Source: a virus
Reading direction: 5' to 3' (one strand)
DNA length: 44,661 bases
IMG/VR virus record: IMGVR_UViG_3300033145_001580
Location: 1-44,661 of that record
Shown: piece after piece, positions 30,063 to 37,863 of the stretch
Numbering within the stretch: position 1 is the first letter of the stretch
Layout: each line of letters begins with the position of its first letter
Position numbers and translations under genes: made by a program
Notes under the pieces: generated by a model
Database searches by the model: none
Seen by the model: only the letters and a program-made list of their open reading frames with translations
What the model was told of the DNA's origin: nothing

Positions 30063-31247
30063 TTACGGATGAGCGGAGAGTATTTTACTCTCAACTCCTG
30101 AAATCAGAACACTTTGGCTTACATCCTTAGAACTCAAGCTGGATATAAGAAGGCCCTGACTAATATCCTTGGAGTCTGCCTCAGTTTCTACTCCATCAGC
30201 ATTAGCACCTGCACTAACCCCTTTAGAATCTGAGGTACTAATCAGAACACCTTGGCTGGTATCCTTAGATTCCAGTTCACCTTCAACCGTGTCAGCATTA
30301 AAGCCTGCACTGACTCCTTTGGAATCTGCTTCACTAACCAGGAGACTCTGACTTGCACTCTTAGAATCCGCCTCACTCTCAACTCCATCGGCGTTGCTCC
30401 CACCACTGACCCCTTTCGAGTCCGCTTTAGAGACATTAAGGCTATTACTTACAGCCTTAGAATCCGCCTTACTGATATTAAGGACATTAGAGTCCGCCTT
30501 GGAATCTCCAGAGTCACCAACAGTTCCACCACTGACTCCCTTAGAGTCTGCAACACTTATGTTAAGAGAGTTGGAAACAGTCTTACTGATTGCCTCAGAG
30601 TTCCCACCACTAGAGGCAAGACTTGTTGCCTCACTGATAAGAGCACTTTGGCTAACAGCTTTAGAATCCGCTTCACTCTCTACACCGTCAGCATTACTTC
30701 CAGCACTAACTCCCTTCGAGTCTGCGGTAGAGGTCAACAGGCTTAAAGAGTCTGCCTTTGAACTCTCACCACTAATAAGCGTAGAGTTACTTCCTGTCTT
30801 AGAAGTAGCCCCACTCAAACCAGTACTGTTACTCACAGCCTTGGAGTCCGCCTTACTAACATTGATAACATTGGAGTCCGCTTTACTATTCGCTGTTACC
30901 CCAGCAGTTACCTTAGAGAGCAAGGCACTTGCCAGTTTTGCGTCCGTGACCGACCCATCTGCTACAGTTGCAGATGCTCCAAGGACAAAGTCACAGGTGG
31001 TAGTGTCCCCCTGATTCTCATAGAAACCCCTTGTTCCTGCCACCACATCCGTTTTAAGAAACACACCGCCTTTGGAATATCCAGAAACTCCAACAGGATT
31101 GGTAGTACCAGAGGCAAGCAAGATATTACTATCCTCATCATAAAGCATGACGGTGACATCTCCCACTGTTCTTCCAATTATTTTGAGCTTCTCAACCTCT
31201 CCTGCACGGTATAGCCTATATAAAAATCTGTCTATGCTTGTTCCCAT
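30063..31247 (-). CDS. Fibre-like protein with ADSK/SNS repeats, no tip domain
   Basis: 394 residues; start after GGAGGTATAGAATGTC. Residues 1-100 are a compact strand-rich N-terminal domain (VTVMLYDEDSNILLASGT). From about 110 to the end the protein is a run of 14-residue repeats, roughly ADSKxVSNSLxISK, with regularly spaced hydrophobic positions, as in trimeric fibre shafts. The protein stops in the repeats (SVLISGVESKILSAHP), so no receptor-binding tip is present. The same repeats occur near the N-terminus of the 1488-residue fibre. It could be a shaft/adaptor subunit or a fibre that has lost its tip. Confidence 0.7.
   Translation of the reverse strand: MGTSIDRFLYRLYRAGEVEKLKIIGRTVGDVTVMLYDEDSNILLASGTTNPVGVSGYSKGGVFLKTDVVAGTRGFYENQGDTTTCDFVLGASATVADGSVTDAKLASALLSKVTAGVTANSKADSNVINVSKADSKAVSNSTGLSGATSKTGSNSTLISGESSKADSLSLLTSTADSKGVSAGSNADGVESEADSKAVSQSALISEATSLASSGGNSEAISKTVSNSLNISVADSKGVSGGTVGDSGDSKADSNVLNISKADSKAVSNSLNVSKADSKGVSGGSNADGVESEADSKSASQSLLVSEADSKGVSAGFNADTVEGELESKDTSQGVLISTSDSKGVSAGANADGVETEADSKDISQGLLISSLSSKDVSQSVLISGVESKILSAHP
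30075..30900 (-). repeat. ADSK/SNS shaft repeats of the short fibre-like protein
   Basis: About 20 degenerate 42-base units encoding ADSKxVSNSLxISx or ADSKGVSxGxNADGVE variants. They run to the end of the gene. Confidence 0.75.
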
Positions 31248-31273
31248 GACATTCTATACCTCCTTCCTTCAGA

Positions 31274-32149
31274 TTAGAAATCACCACAAATTTCATCAAT
31301 CTCTTTCTCCAGAGCTGACATCTGTGGCTTAGCTGGCTCGACGATTCTCGCCCCACCAGGATTAACAAATGCGGGCTGGCCAGACCCAGGTACTGGTTCT
31401 GCTGCGGGGGCTGCAATAGTCCCCTTTACTATTTTCAGCTTCTCTCTTACCTCCTTCTCAGTCTCCTGCAGCAATTCAGCGGTAGTCCACTGTGGATTCT
31501 CCGCCGCTTTCTTATTTGCCACCATCCCTATATACTCCCGGTGCGGCTGCAAGTCCTGATTATTGTCATAGAACTCCTTCGCTAATGTGTAAAGGTTCAA
31601 CTGACCTTTCACAATCTCAGCGGTTACATTGGGCAAATCCAACATCGCCTTATTAACCGCACTTCTCGTAAATCCAGAACTATTTGTCTCCAGAAAGCCT
31701 TTGAAAGCCTGATTAAGGAAAGTATTGAAACTCTCCGGAGTTTTAAGAGCCGCATCAAGAGCCTCATCTGTTGAGACAAAGACCTGGTCAGTATACGGCA
31801 CAGGTTCCTCAACCGCAGGAGGAGTAGCACCTGGTGCAGCAGGAGCAGGTTCTCCAGGTTGTAGCCTAGTAAGCCTCTGGTACTCTTCCAACTGAGCCTT
31901 TAGTATAGCTACCTCATCAGGAGGTTCAGCTGGGGGAACCACTACGGGTGCAGGCTCTGCTCCAGGTTCCACTGGAGGCACAACTACTGGCTCCACAACT
32001 GGTTCAACCACAGGCTCAACCACAGGTTCCACAACCGGCTCTACAACCGGTTCCACTACAGGCTCAACAACTGGCTCTACTATAGGCTCCGGTTCTCCAC
32101 CACCTAAATCCAAAATACTTTCTAACTCTTTGTCCAATTCTTTAGTCAT
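31274..32149 (-). CDS. Scaffolding-like protein with VVEP repeats
   Basis: 291 residues, overlapping the previous gene by 4 bases. After an acidic start there are about eight VVEP units (residues ~20-55), then a Pro/Ala/Glu-rich linker and a helical C-terminal half (FNTFLNQAFKGFLETN, NKKAAENPQWTTAELLQETEKEVREKLKIV). Between portal and capsid genes an acidic, helical, Pro-rich protein of this size is most likely the assembly scaffold. Coordinates of the nucleotide repeat: about 31975-32095. No protease motif is seen. Confidence 0.65.
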   Translation of the reverse strand: MTKELDKELESILDLGGGEPEPIVEPVVEPVVEPVVEPVVEPVVEPVVEPVVEPVVVPPVEPGAEPAPVVVPPAEPPDEVAILKAQLEEYQRLTRLQPGEPAPAAPGATPPAVEEPVPYTDQVFVSTDEALDAALKTPESFNTFLNQAFKGFLETNSSGFTRSAVNKAMLDLPNVTAEIVKGQLNLYTLAKEFYDNNQDLQPHREYIGMVANKKAAENPQWTTAELLQETEKEVREKLKIVKGTIAAPAAEPVPGSGQPAFVNPGGARIVEPAKPQMSALEKEIDEICGDF

Positions 32150-32451
32150 TTCTCTTCCTCCTCGTCTTCCTCTGCTTCGTCCTGTAAAGTCATCTCCTCA
32201 AGTATTGACTCCGGGACCTTTAAAAAATCCTCAATTAGCCTAAGTGCTGCCTGTGCTTGGGCAATAGGAACTACATCCTTTATTGGGTCCAATGTAACTA
32301 AGTCACGGACAGCCAACTTGGCCACCTCTTCATACATCCTCATGATATCCCGCCAGACCATATTCCCCTTGAACTGCTCAACCATATTAGGAGAGCTACG
32401 GAACTGTATAGATACCCCCTCTTCCTCCTCTCGCCACTTAAACTCCATCAT
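32146..32451 (-). CDS. Small acidic head protein
   Basis: 101 residues, overlapping the portal stop by 4 bases. Helical, with an N-terminal WREEEEGVSIQFRSS strand-like stretch and a C-terminus of almost only Glu/Asp. Position between portal and scaffold suggests a head morphogenesis role. No family recognised. Confidence 0.55.
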   Translation of the reverse strand: MMEFKWREEEEGVSIQFRSSPNMVEQFKGNMVWRDIMRMYEEVAKLAVRDLVTLDPIKDVVPIAQAQAALRLIEDFLKVPESILEEMTLQDEAEEDEEEEK

Positions 32452-34427
32452 CCTACCATTCCTCCTCCTCCCATCGTTGGTAGCTCGTCTGCAGGTACCA
32501 GATTCCCTGCTTGTGCCTGATTCGCAACCTGCTCATTTGGCATAGTCTTAACTTCAAACTGGTCAACATTCTTAGCCCCCATCTTCCTAGCCACGTGCTT
32601 GAAGATTCGAACCATATCAAACTTCTGGGATAGCTGCTCATTCTTGGCAATGATACTAAACAACATATTCCAGTCCTGAACATTATCCCCTGAATCTACT
32701 GTCCCATCTCCAGAAATAACATCGTAGTCCACTACTAAATCATTTGGAGAAACTTTCATCCGGTTCTTATCCACTCCCTCTGGCTCTATCCCATATTCCT
32801 CCTGCAAAGTCCTTATCCAATCTCCAGCAACCTTGACATACATATCCTCTGTCATAAACTGCTGGGTATGACTAGCAAACATATAGGCTATATCCTGCAT
32901 AGCCTGAGCACTAGTTATCTTGGCGGCCATAGCCAGTCTACCCACCGCTCCCATCTTAACACTGGAGAACTCCTGGGCAGTTACCCTTTCTCCACCCTTC
33001 CTCTGTAACCCCTGCATACTATCAGTCGCTGCGGTCACACGCTGAATCAGGTCAATGATATAACTAGAATCCCCAATATGCTGCCTAGTTACATCTTCCA
33101 CCTTCAACTGTTTAACAGCGGCTTCTACTCCTCTACCCCATGCCTGCTTCCTCAACCTAATAAGACGTCCTGCTCCGGGTTTCTTCAGGTCATTCATATT
33201 GATTAGGCTTGGGTCTACTATCAGCATATCATTCATAGCTTTCCTAACATTAGCAATATGACTGGTAAAGAGCCAATCCAGGGCTACCTGCAGAGGCTGT
33301 ATAATCTCAAGCCTAGAAATAGGACTAACCCCATGGCCATCAAAGTCAGGAGCATTGATTGCCACAGGAAACATATTATGATTAAGGCCAAGTTTCCGAG
33401 CCTCTACTATGACCATATCCCCAGCTACACAGAACATCCACTTCTCTGGATACTCACCAGTTCCAAGTTCCCAACTCTTAGGAACAAGGTTAACATACAT
33501 ATAGATTTTATCCAACGGTCTAGTCGTCCCAAAGGAGTTTGGTGTAGTAGTAGCCCCAACTCTAGCCTTCCGCCCACTTGGGTCATCATCCAGGATAGAA
33601 CTCTTCAAACTGTTCTGGCCCTCCAAGTATCTACTATTAAAAACAACTCCAAGATTCGACTGTTCAACCTCCAACTGCCTAACCAGACTGGTTCGCTCCG
33701 CCCAGCCACAGAAATCACTTCCTTGTACCTCATAAAGCGGTCTATCTGGGTCCGGCAAATATCTATAAGGATCCACACTCTTCAACACATTGCCCTCATA
33801 AAGGGTCGCCGGTTTAGTAACCCTATTCTCCCGACCAAACCACTTATTCAGCGAGTGGCTCCACCATCCCCCCTCCTGAACAAACGTCTTAAAACCCTTC
33901 TCAATCGTCCACTGAGGAGCACCTACGCCGAAGCCATATACGAAGCCATCCCTGAACATAGTATGAAGAGCCAGGGCCACCTTAGCCCTAGTACTTTGGT
34001 AATCAATATTCTTCTCCAAGAGTAACGCCCCCATTACATCCTCAGGACTCCTACCCTCATACCTAAAAAGCGGACCCTCAGTCAGAAAGGCAGCCGTGAA
34101 GTAAGCCAGAAGGGTCTCCAAGGTAGCATAACTATACGGAACAACTATCCGTACCGGCTTCCTATCATCATCATCCTTTATAGCCCGCTCAGCCGAGTCC
34201 ATCTCTACAAAGGCTGTCAGATTCTTGTCCAATTCCCGCCAGTTCTTATGCCTACCTTTCATTACATTATAGCTGGCTCTAGCCCTCTTATTCACCTCTG
34301 TCACAATCTTAGTATGGAGGGTACTTCCAGGCTTCAGGTCTAGACCCTCAGGATACCGATACCCTAAGTCCTTCCCCACCAACAAACTGCTTCCACTTGC
34401 TCCCGCTCCCTCAACTATATTCGGCAT
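32448..34427 (-). CDS. Portal protein
   Basis: 659 residues from ATG 34427, chosen because GGAGGAGAGTAGG (itself containing an earlier in-frame ATG at 34445) lies just upstream. Length, position directly after the large terminase, and patterns (SYATLETLLAYFTAAF, ISRLEIIQPLQVALDWLFTSHIANVRKAMNDML, then a helix-rich wing with TAATDSMQGLQRKGGERVTAQEFS) fit the large portal proteins of short-tailed phages. Acidic/Gly-rich C-terminus. It should form the dodecameric DNA gate. Overlaps the next small gene by 4 bases. Confidence 0.82.
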   Translation of the reverse strand: MPNIVEGAGASGSSLLVGKDLGYRYPEGLDLKPGSTLHTKIVTEVNKRARASYNVMKGRHKNWRELDKNLTAFVEMDSAERAIKDDDDRKPVRIVVPYSYATLETLLAYFTAAFLTEGPLFRYEGRSPEDVMGALLLEKNIDYQSTRAKVALALHTMFRDGFVYGFGVGAPQWTIEKGFKTFVQEGGWWSHSLNKWFGRENRVTKPATLYEGNVLKSVDPYRYLPDPDRPLYEVQGSDFCGWAERTSLVRQLEVEQSNLGVVFNSRYLEGQNSLKSSILDDDPSGRKARVGATTTPNSFGTTRPLDKIYMYVNLVPKSWELGTGEYPEKWMFCVAGDMVIVEARKLGLNHNMFPVAINAPDFDGHGVSPISRLEIIQPLQVALDWLFTSHIANVRKAMNDMLIVDPSLINMNDLKKPGAGRLIRLRKQAWGRGVEAAVKQLKVEDVTRQHIGDSSYIIDLIQRVTAATDSMQGLQRKGGERVTAQEFSSVKMGAVGRLAMAAKITSAQAMQDIAYMFASHTQQFMTEDMYVKVAGDWIRTLQEEYGIEPEGVDKNRMKVSPNDLVVDYDVISGDGTVDSGDNVQDWNMLFSIIAKNEQLSQKFDMVRIFKHVARKMGAKNVDQFEVKTMPNEQVANQAQAGNLVPADELPTMGGGGMVG

Positions 34428-34477
34428 CCTACTCTCCTCCTCCATAGATATTCAAATTCGCCATCTAATATCTCCGT

Positions 34478-34502
34478 GGTCTGTTTAGATAATGAACAGA
34501 CC
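34478..34502. repeat. 25-bp palindrome site
   Basis: Left arm GGTCTGTTTA (one change), spacer GATAA, right arm TGAACAGACC. Lies in the gap between terminase and portal genes. Confidence 0.88.
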
Positions 34503-34511
34503 TGTGCTGTA

Positions 34512-36050
34512 CTAAACATACATCCACTCATCATCCTTCATCTCTGGGTCATTTGCTAACTCGGCATACTCATCTTCAAGGGTCGAGTCGTATTCTAGGT
34601 CACCACCATGCTCTCCCAACTCATCACTAAAGAAGTAGCGGCCACCTTTCTCCAACATCTCAATAGTGTAAGCGGCACAGTCAATACAGTCCCAGCGCTT
34701 AGGTCTAGGAAAGGAGAATAACTGGGCTTCTAGGGGCTCCATAGCAGACTCATTGTGGTAGATATAACCCATCCGGTAGAGGGGAGCTAAGGTCTTAGCC
34801 CTATTCTCCTTGCTATCTCTAGGCTTTAGCTCCACTAGCTCATAGAACTTACCCCTCTTAAGCATCTCATTTCGGATAGGAAAAGTAATGAACTCATTCA
34901 GGCTTGTTACCTCAAAGCCTAGCGTTCTGATACCAAGCCTATCTGCCATCTTAAAGGTCTCATCCAGTATCTCATCTGGGTGCAGCTTAGCAGCAAGAAG
35001 GTCACGAAAGTAAATCCGCTGTTTTTCTAAATCTACACCTATTGCTAGTATCGCCGTTTCAGCACTATGGACTTTTACTGTTTTCGCCGGGTCCACGATG
35101 ATGAAGCTCTCAAGGTGGTTCCTCCTATCACCTAATTCTGACTCCTTATAGGTGTTGATATACTCCGGCCTGAAAACAGCATCCTCCCTGCTGACCGGGA
35201 TGTTACGGTACTCACGGTAGAAAACATCAAGTAAGCCTTGTCTACGATAACTCTCGGCTAGCTTCTTTACCTCCTCCGTGGTGATGTACTCTGGCCAATT
35301 ACTCACATAGTTATCATCACATATGCTAAGCTCCACAGAGTGCCACTCCGGGTCCTGCAGCAGATTAGCTAGGAGACTATCCTCATGTAGGATGGTCCCT
35401 ATGACAATAATTCGCCAGTCTTTCTTATCCCTCGCTATCGAATTACACACGTCGGCGAAGAACCATTCTTTCAACTTGGCTCTCTGGTCCTCACTCCGAA
35501 CACTTTCAGCATCCTCTAGGTCGTCAACTAGAATCAAGTCAGGTCTAGAGTTCTTATAGAGGATACCACGAACCTGCTGTCCTGCGCCCCGTGGCATAAC
35601 AAAGGTCTCACCATTCGCCACCCACATATCCTTGCTCCAAATACCTTTGGTACTTGTTCCATCCATCCCCGCTGAGAAGTTGACATCACCGAACATCTTT
35701 TGGATATTCACATTAGCCTTAAGCTCCATCTTAAGGTTCTCACTCTGTAGAACAGCCTGTGTGGCTGTACAACTGATTGGTACTATAAACTTCTTATCCC
35801 GGAAGAGTAGCCTCTTAGCTGGGTAACTAAAGTTAATAGTACTGGTTTTGCCCCAACCTCGAGGAGCAACTATCACTAGTTTCTGGATAGACTCATCATC
35901 TAAGGGCTCAAAGATTTGCTTATGTAGAGGACTGAAAGGTCGGTCAAACCTCTCTGGAAATAGAACCTTCGAAAACTTAGCCGTGTCAAGGTAACACTGG
36001 CTCATCACCTGTTTGAGGTCCTCTAGTTCGTAGTTTCCTATCTTAGTCAT
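34512..36050 (-). CDS. terL: Large terminase subunit (TerL)
   Basis: 512 residues; start after AGAGGAAGTAAA. ATPase domain: Walker A APRGWGKTS (P63-T69), Walker B DLILVDDLED (D176, D177), and a coupling motif IVIGTILHED. Nuclease domain: FIIVDPAKT (D320) followed by an RNase H-like fold; later acidic residues are consistent with the metal site. This is the motor that packages DNA through the portal encoded next. Placement after the lysis genes rather than after TerS is unusual but seen in some phages. Confidence 0.93.
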   Translation of the reverse strand: MTKIGNYELEDLKQVMSQCYLDTAKFSKVLFPERFDRPFSPLHKQIFEPLDDESIQKLVIVAPRGWGKTSTINFSYPAKRLLFRDKKFIVPISCTATQAVLQSENLKMELKANVNIQKMFGDVNFSAGMDGTSTKGIWSKDMWVANGETFVMPRGAGQQVRGILYKNSRPDLILVDDLEDAESVRSEDQRAKLKEWFFADVCNSIARDKKDWRIIVIGTILHEDSLLANLLQDPEWHSVELSICDDNYVSNWPEYITTEEVKKLAESYRRQGLLDVFYREYRNIPVSREDAVFRPEYINTYKESELGDRRNHLESFIIVDPAKTVKVHSAETAILAIGVDLEKQRIYFRDLLAAKLHPDEILDETFKMADRLGIRTLGFEVTSLNEFITFPIRNEMLKRGKFYELVELKPRDSKENRAKTLAPLYRMGYIYHNESAMEPLEAQLFSFPRPKRWDCIDCAAYTIEMLEKGGRYFFSDELGEHGGDLEYDSTLEDEYAELANDPEMKDDEWMYV

Positions 36051-36060
36051 TTTACTTCCT

Positions 36061-36462
36061 CTACTTTGTCAAGGTGTTTCGTTTCTCATAGCTCCGTAGG
36101 GCACCCATGCCTAACATGGCCATTACAAGAGAGATTGCTTCTCCAAGTTCGATAGCTGGCATCTTCTTTTCAGGGAATAGGAACTGAAGTATCGGTGCAA
36201 GAATCCATCCCCAACCGAGAGCAAAGACACAGATCCAGCCGATTGCCGGCCTCCAGCCTGCGATAAACATATTACGATGCCCGGCTTCAATTTTATTTAT
36301 CTCTGCTTGCCATTTATCTGGCTCCTGCTGAACCTTCATCAAGAGTAATTCTGCGGCCTTCTTCTCTTCCTTGGTCTCAACAAACTGATTGATAGCACTT
36401 GCCACCCCATCAGCCGCTTCTCCGATTGAACCACCTACTAAACTTGATAATGAAAATCCCAT
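36061..36462 (-). CDS. Holin, 3TM GTA-type
   Basis: 133 residues; start after GAGGGAGGGATGAT. After a 45-residue helical N-terminus (EEKKAAELLLMKVQQEPDKWQAEINKIEAGHRN) come hydrophobic segments (MFIAGWRPAIGWICVFALGWGWILAPILQFLF and ISLVMAMLGMGAL). The pattern WRPAIGWICVFAL with EAGHRN is that of the three-span holins of phages and gene-transfer agents. It would form lesions in the inner membrane so the lysozyme next to it can act. Confidence 0.82.
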   Translation of the reverse strand: MGFSLSSLVGGSIGEAADGVASAINQFVETKEEKKAAELLLMKVQQEPDKWQAEINKIEAGHRNMFIAGWRPAIGWICVFALGWGWILAPILQFLFPEKKMPAIELGEAISLVMAMLGMGALRSYEKRNTLTK

Positions 36463-36463
36463 A

Positions 36464-36880
36464 TCATCCCTCCCTCAGCATCTTCACATTACGCTCAGCC
36501 CGTTTACCAACTTGTCTGTACCATGAACTGTCTTTTGCTTGTTTAGCCGCTTCAGGCCAATCCTCAGCCTTCACAGCGGCAATCATTTTCTTAAACCCCA
36601 TGAACTTGCTCTTCCCAATATTGAATGAAAGGTCTATTAAAGCATTCTGCCTGTTATCTGAATAAGTATAGAAATGCGGGAAGATTGACATGACATCTTG
36701 AGCTGCCTCTTGTATGTCGTTTGATAGCATTAAATCTACCTCGTCTTGACTGAAGCCCTTGTCTTGTGCGTTTCGACCATACCCACAGGTCATTTTGCCC
36801 GCTGTACATTGATAGAGTATATGCCGACCGTTCTTCTTTTTCGACCCCTCGTTTTCTTTTATCATTTCCCTGAGCTTCAT
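36464..36880 (-). CDS. Phage lysozyme (GH24, T4 type)
   Basis: 138 residues; start after AGGAGGGAGAA. The catalytic Glu is E11 (KENEGS), with CTAGKMTCGYGRN placing C25 and T31 where T4 lysozyme has D20 and T26. Cys at this place is known in active members of the family. The rest of the fold (SFNIGKSKF, W at 114-119) is in order and the length is normal. No N-terminal signal or SAR segment, so release depends on the holin next to it. Cuts N-acetylmuramic acid-N-acetylglucosamine bonds. Confidence 0.9.
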   Translation of the reverse strand: MKLREMIKENEGSKKKNGRHILYQCTAGKMTCGYGRNAQDKGFSQDEVDLMLSNDIQEAAQDVMSIFPHFYTYSDNRQNALIDLSFNIGKSKFMGFKKMIAAVKAEDWPEAAKQAKDSSWYRQVGKRAERNVKMLREG

Positions 36881-36889
36881 TTCTCCCTC

Positions 36890-37141
36890 CTATCTCAACC
36901 CATCAATCTTGTCGAATATCTTATCTTGGCTGTGTTTCATTTCCTTAAAGGCATCTGATTGAGCTTTTTCCAGTCGTGCAATAGAAGCTTCAATGTTTCC
37001 GGATCGTTCGTCACATACAGATTTGAGCATGAATCCATTAGTCTTCTGGGGTTTCAGTTTTATAATTCCAGTTATAGCTATACCGCCACCGGTCACTATC
37101 AGAGTTGAAAAAGCTATCGCGTTTGGTAATGATTCAAACAT
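36890..37141 (-). CDS. Small membrane protein of lysis cassette
   Basis: 83 residues; start after AGGAGACTGAT. One membrane segment (AIAFSTLIVTGGGIAITGII, about 8-27) followed by a Lys/Glu-rich helix (NIEASIARLEKAQSDAFKEMKHSQDKIFDKI). Such a layout fits an antiholin, XhlA-like or Rz-like accessory lysis protein. Directly upstream of the lysozyme and holin. Confidence 0.6.
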   Translation of the reverse strand: MFESLPNAIAFSTLIVTGGGIAITGIIKLKPQKTNGFMLKSVCDERSGNIEASIARLEKAQSDAFKEMKHSQDKIFDKIDGLR

Positions 37142-37170
37142 ATCAGTCTCCTAGTAAGTTATTTGTTAGG

Positions 37171-37311
37171 TTACTCCTCTGAGGATTTTTTATTTTCTTT
37201 TTCCTGTAATTCGTTTGTTAATTGAGTTATCTTAACCTCTAATAATTTAATTCTAATTGTTTGTTCTCCAATAACTTGAAGTAATTGGTCTACTGATACT
37301 TGATTTTCCAT
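37171..37311 (-). CDS. Small coiled-coil protein
   Basis: 46 residues, ATG at 37311, TAA at 37171. Ribosome site AGGAGAGTAAAGAAG lies just upstream. The sequence is a regular Leu/Ile coiled coil (LLQVIGEQTIRIKLLEVKITQL) with an acidic/basic tail. AT-rich like its neighbours. Its place between two lysis-cassette genes and the tight spacing (5 and 29 bases) suggest an accessory role. Confidence 0.55.
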   Translation of the reverse strand: MENQVSVDQLLQVIGEQTIRIKLLEVKITQLTNELQEKENKKSSEE

Positions 37312-37316
37312 CTTCT

Positions 37317-37613
37317 TTACTCTCCTTTTTTAAACCTACTATGATAAAACCTTAGCCTGTCCCATGACAGACTTAACAAACAACAATAGATAAAGCCAAA
37401 TGGATGTTTCCAGGCTCCATAGAGATTCGCCTTGATTTCTCTCCACACCCACCATTTAGCACTATCTCTAAGATGGTAGAGTTCATGTTCCAATACAAAC
37501 TTCTTAACAATGGTTGGTAAATCATCTCTCACGGTTGCAATCTGAGCTTTCATATATGCTTTTCCAAAAGCCGGATAGATGGATTCTTTTTTAACGTATT
37601 TTATCTGTGGCAT
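37317..37613 (-). CDS. Putative zinc-peptidase-like protein (HELYH)
   Basis: 98 residues from ATG 37613, after CAGGAGATCATCA; a longer in-frame start lies inside the preceding gene. FVLEHELYHLRDS contains HELYH, an HExxH-type zinc motif, and the following part is basic with a hydrophobic stretch (FGFIYCCLLSLSW). Small phage proteins with this HELYHL..D..W.REIKAN pattern are recalled but have no known role. Placed upstream of the lysis genes, it might cut cell-wall or envelope proteins. No signal peptide. Confidence 0.55.
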   Translation of the reverse strand: MPQIKYVKKESIYPAFGKAYMKAQIATVRDDLPTIVKKFVLEHELYHLRDSAKWWVWREIKANLYGAWKHPFGFIYCCLLSLSWDRLRFYHSRFKKGE

Positions 37614-37863
37614 TGATGATCTCCTGTTTTTTAACCTTGTCAATACTTATCCCCTTACCTTTTTTACCCGTCCAAGCGTTTCTAAATTCTCTGTCTTCAG
37701 GTATCTTTGAATCCTCAACATCCTCATATTCAATCCCTTCAGGAGTCGCCTTATCAAAGACCCTTTTCAACCATTGCTTTTCAGTCTCATCTGACCGTCT
37801 TGATTTCGGTGCAGGATGAATGACTGCGATTGTTCCGTCTGTGTTATATAATATCCTTTTCAT
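37591..37863 (-). CDS. Tail-fibre-associated small protein
   Basis: 90 residues, starting in the stop of the large fibre gene (TAATG). The start KRILYNTDGTIAVIHPAP and the later EDSKIPEDREFRNAWTGKKG pattern recur in small phage proteins next to tail fibres, thought to be assembly chaperones or tail-associated. Basic tail. It overlaps the next gene by 23 bases. Role inferred from neighbour and pattern. Confidence 0.6.
   Translation of the reverse strand: MKRILYNTDGTIAVIHPAPKSRRSDETEKQWLKRVFDKATPEGIEYEDVEDSKIPEDREFRNAWTGKKGKGISIDKVKKQEIINATDKIR

Noticed and set aside
30169-31014. Plus-strand frames across the fibre repeats
   Set aside because: Open antisense frames with Leu/Ser-rich products are shadows of the low-complexity repeats; no ribosome sites.
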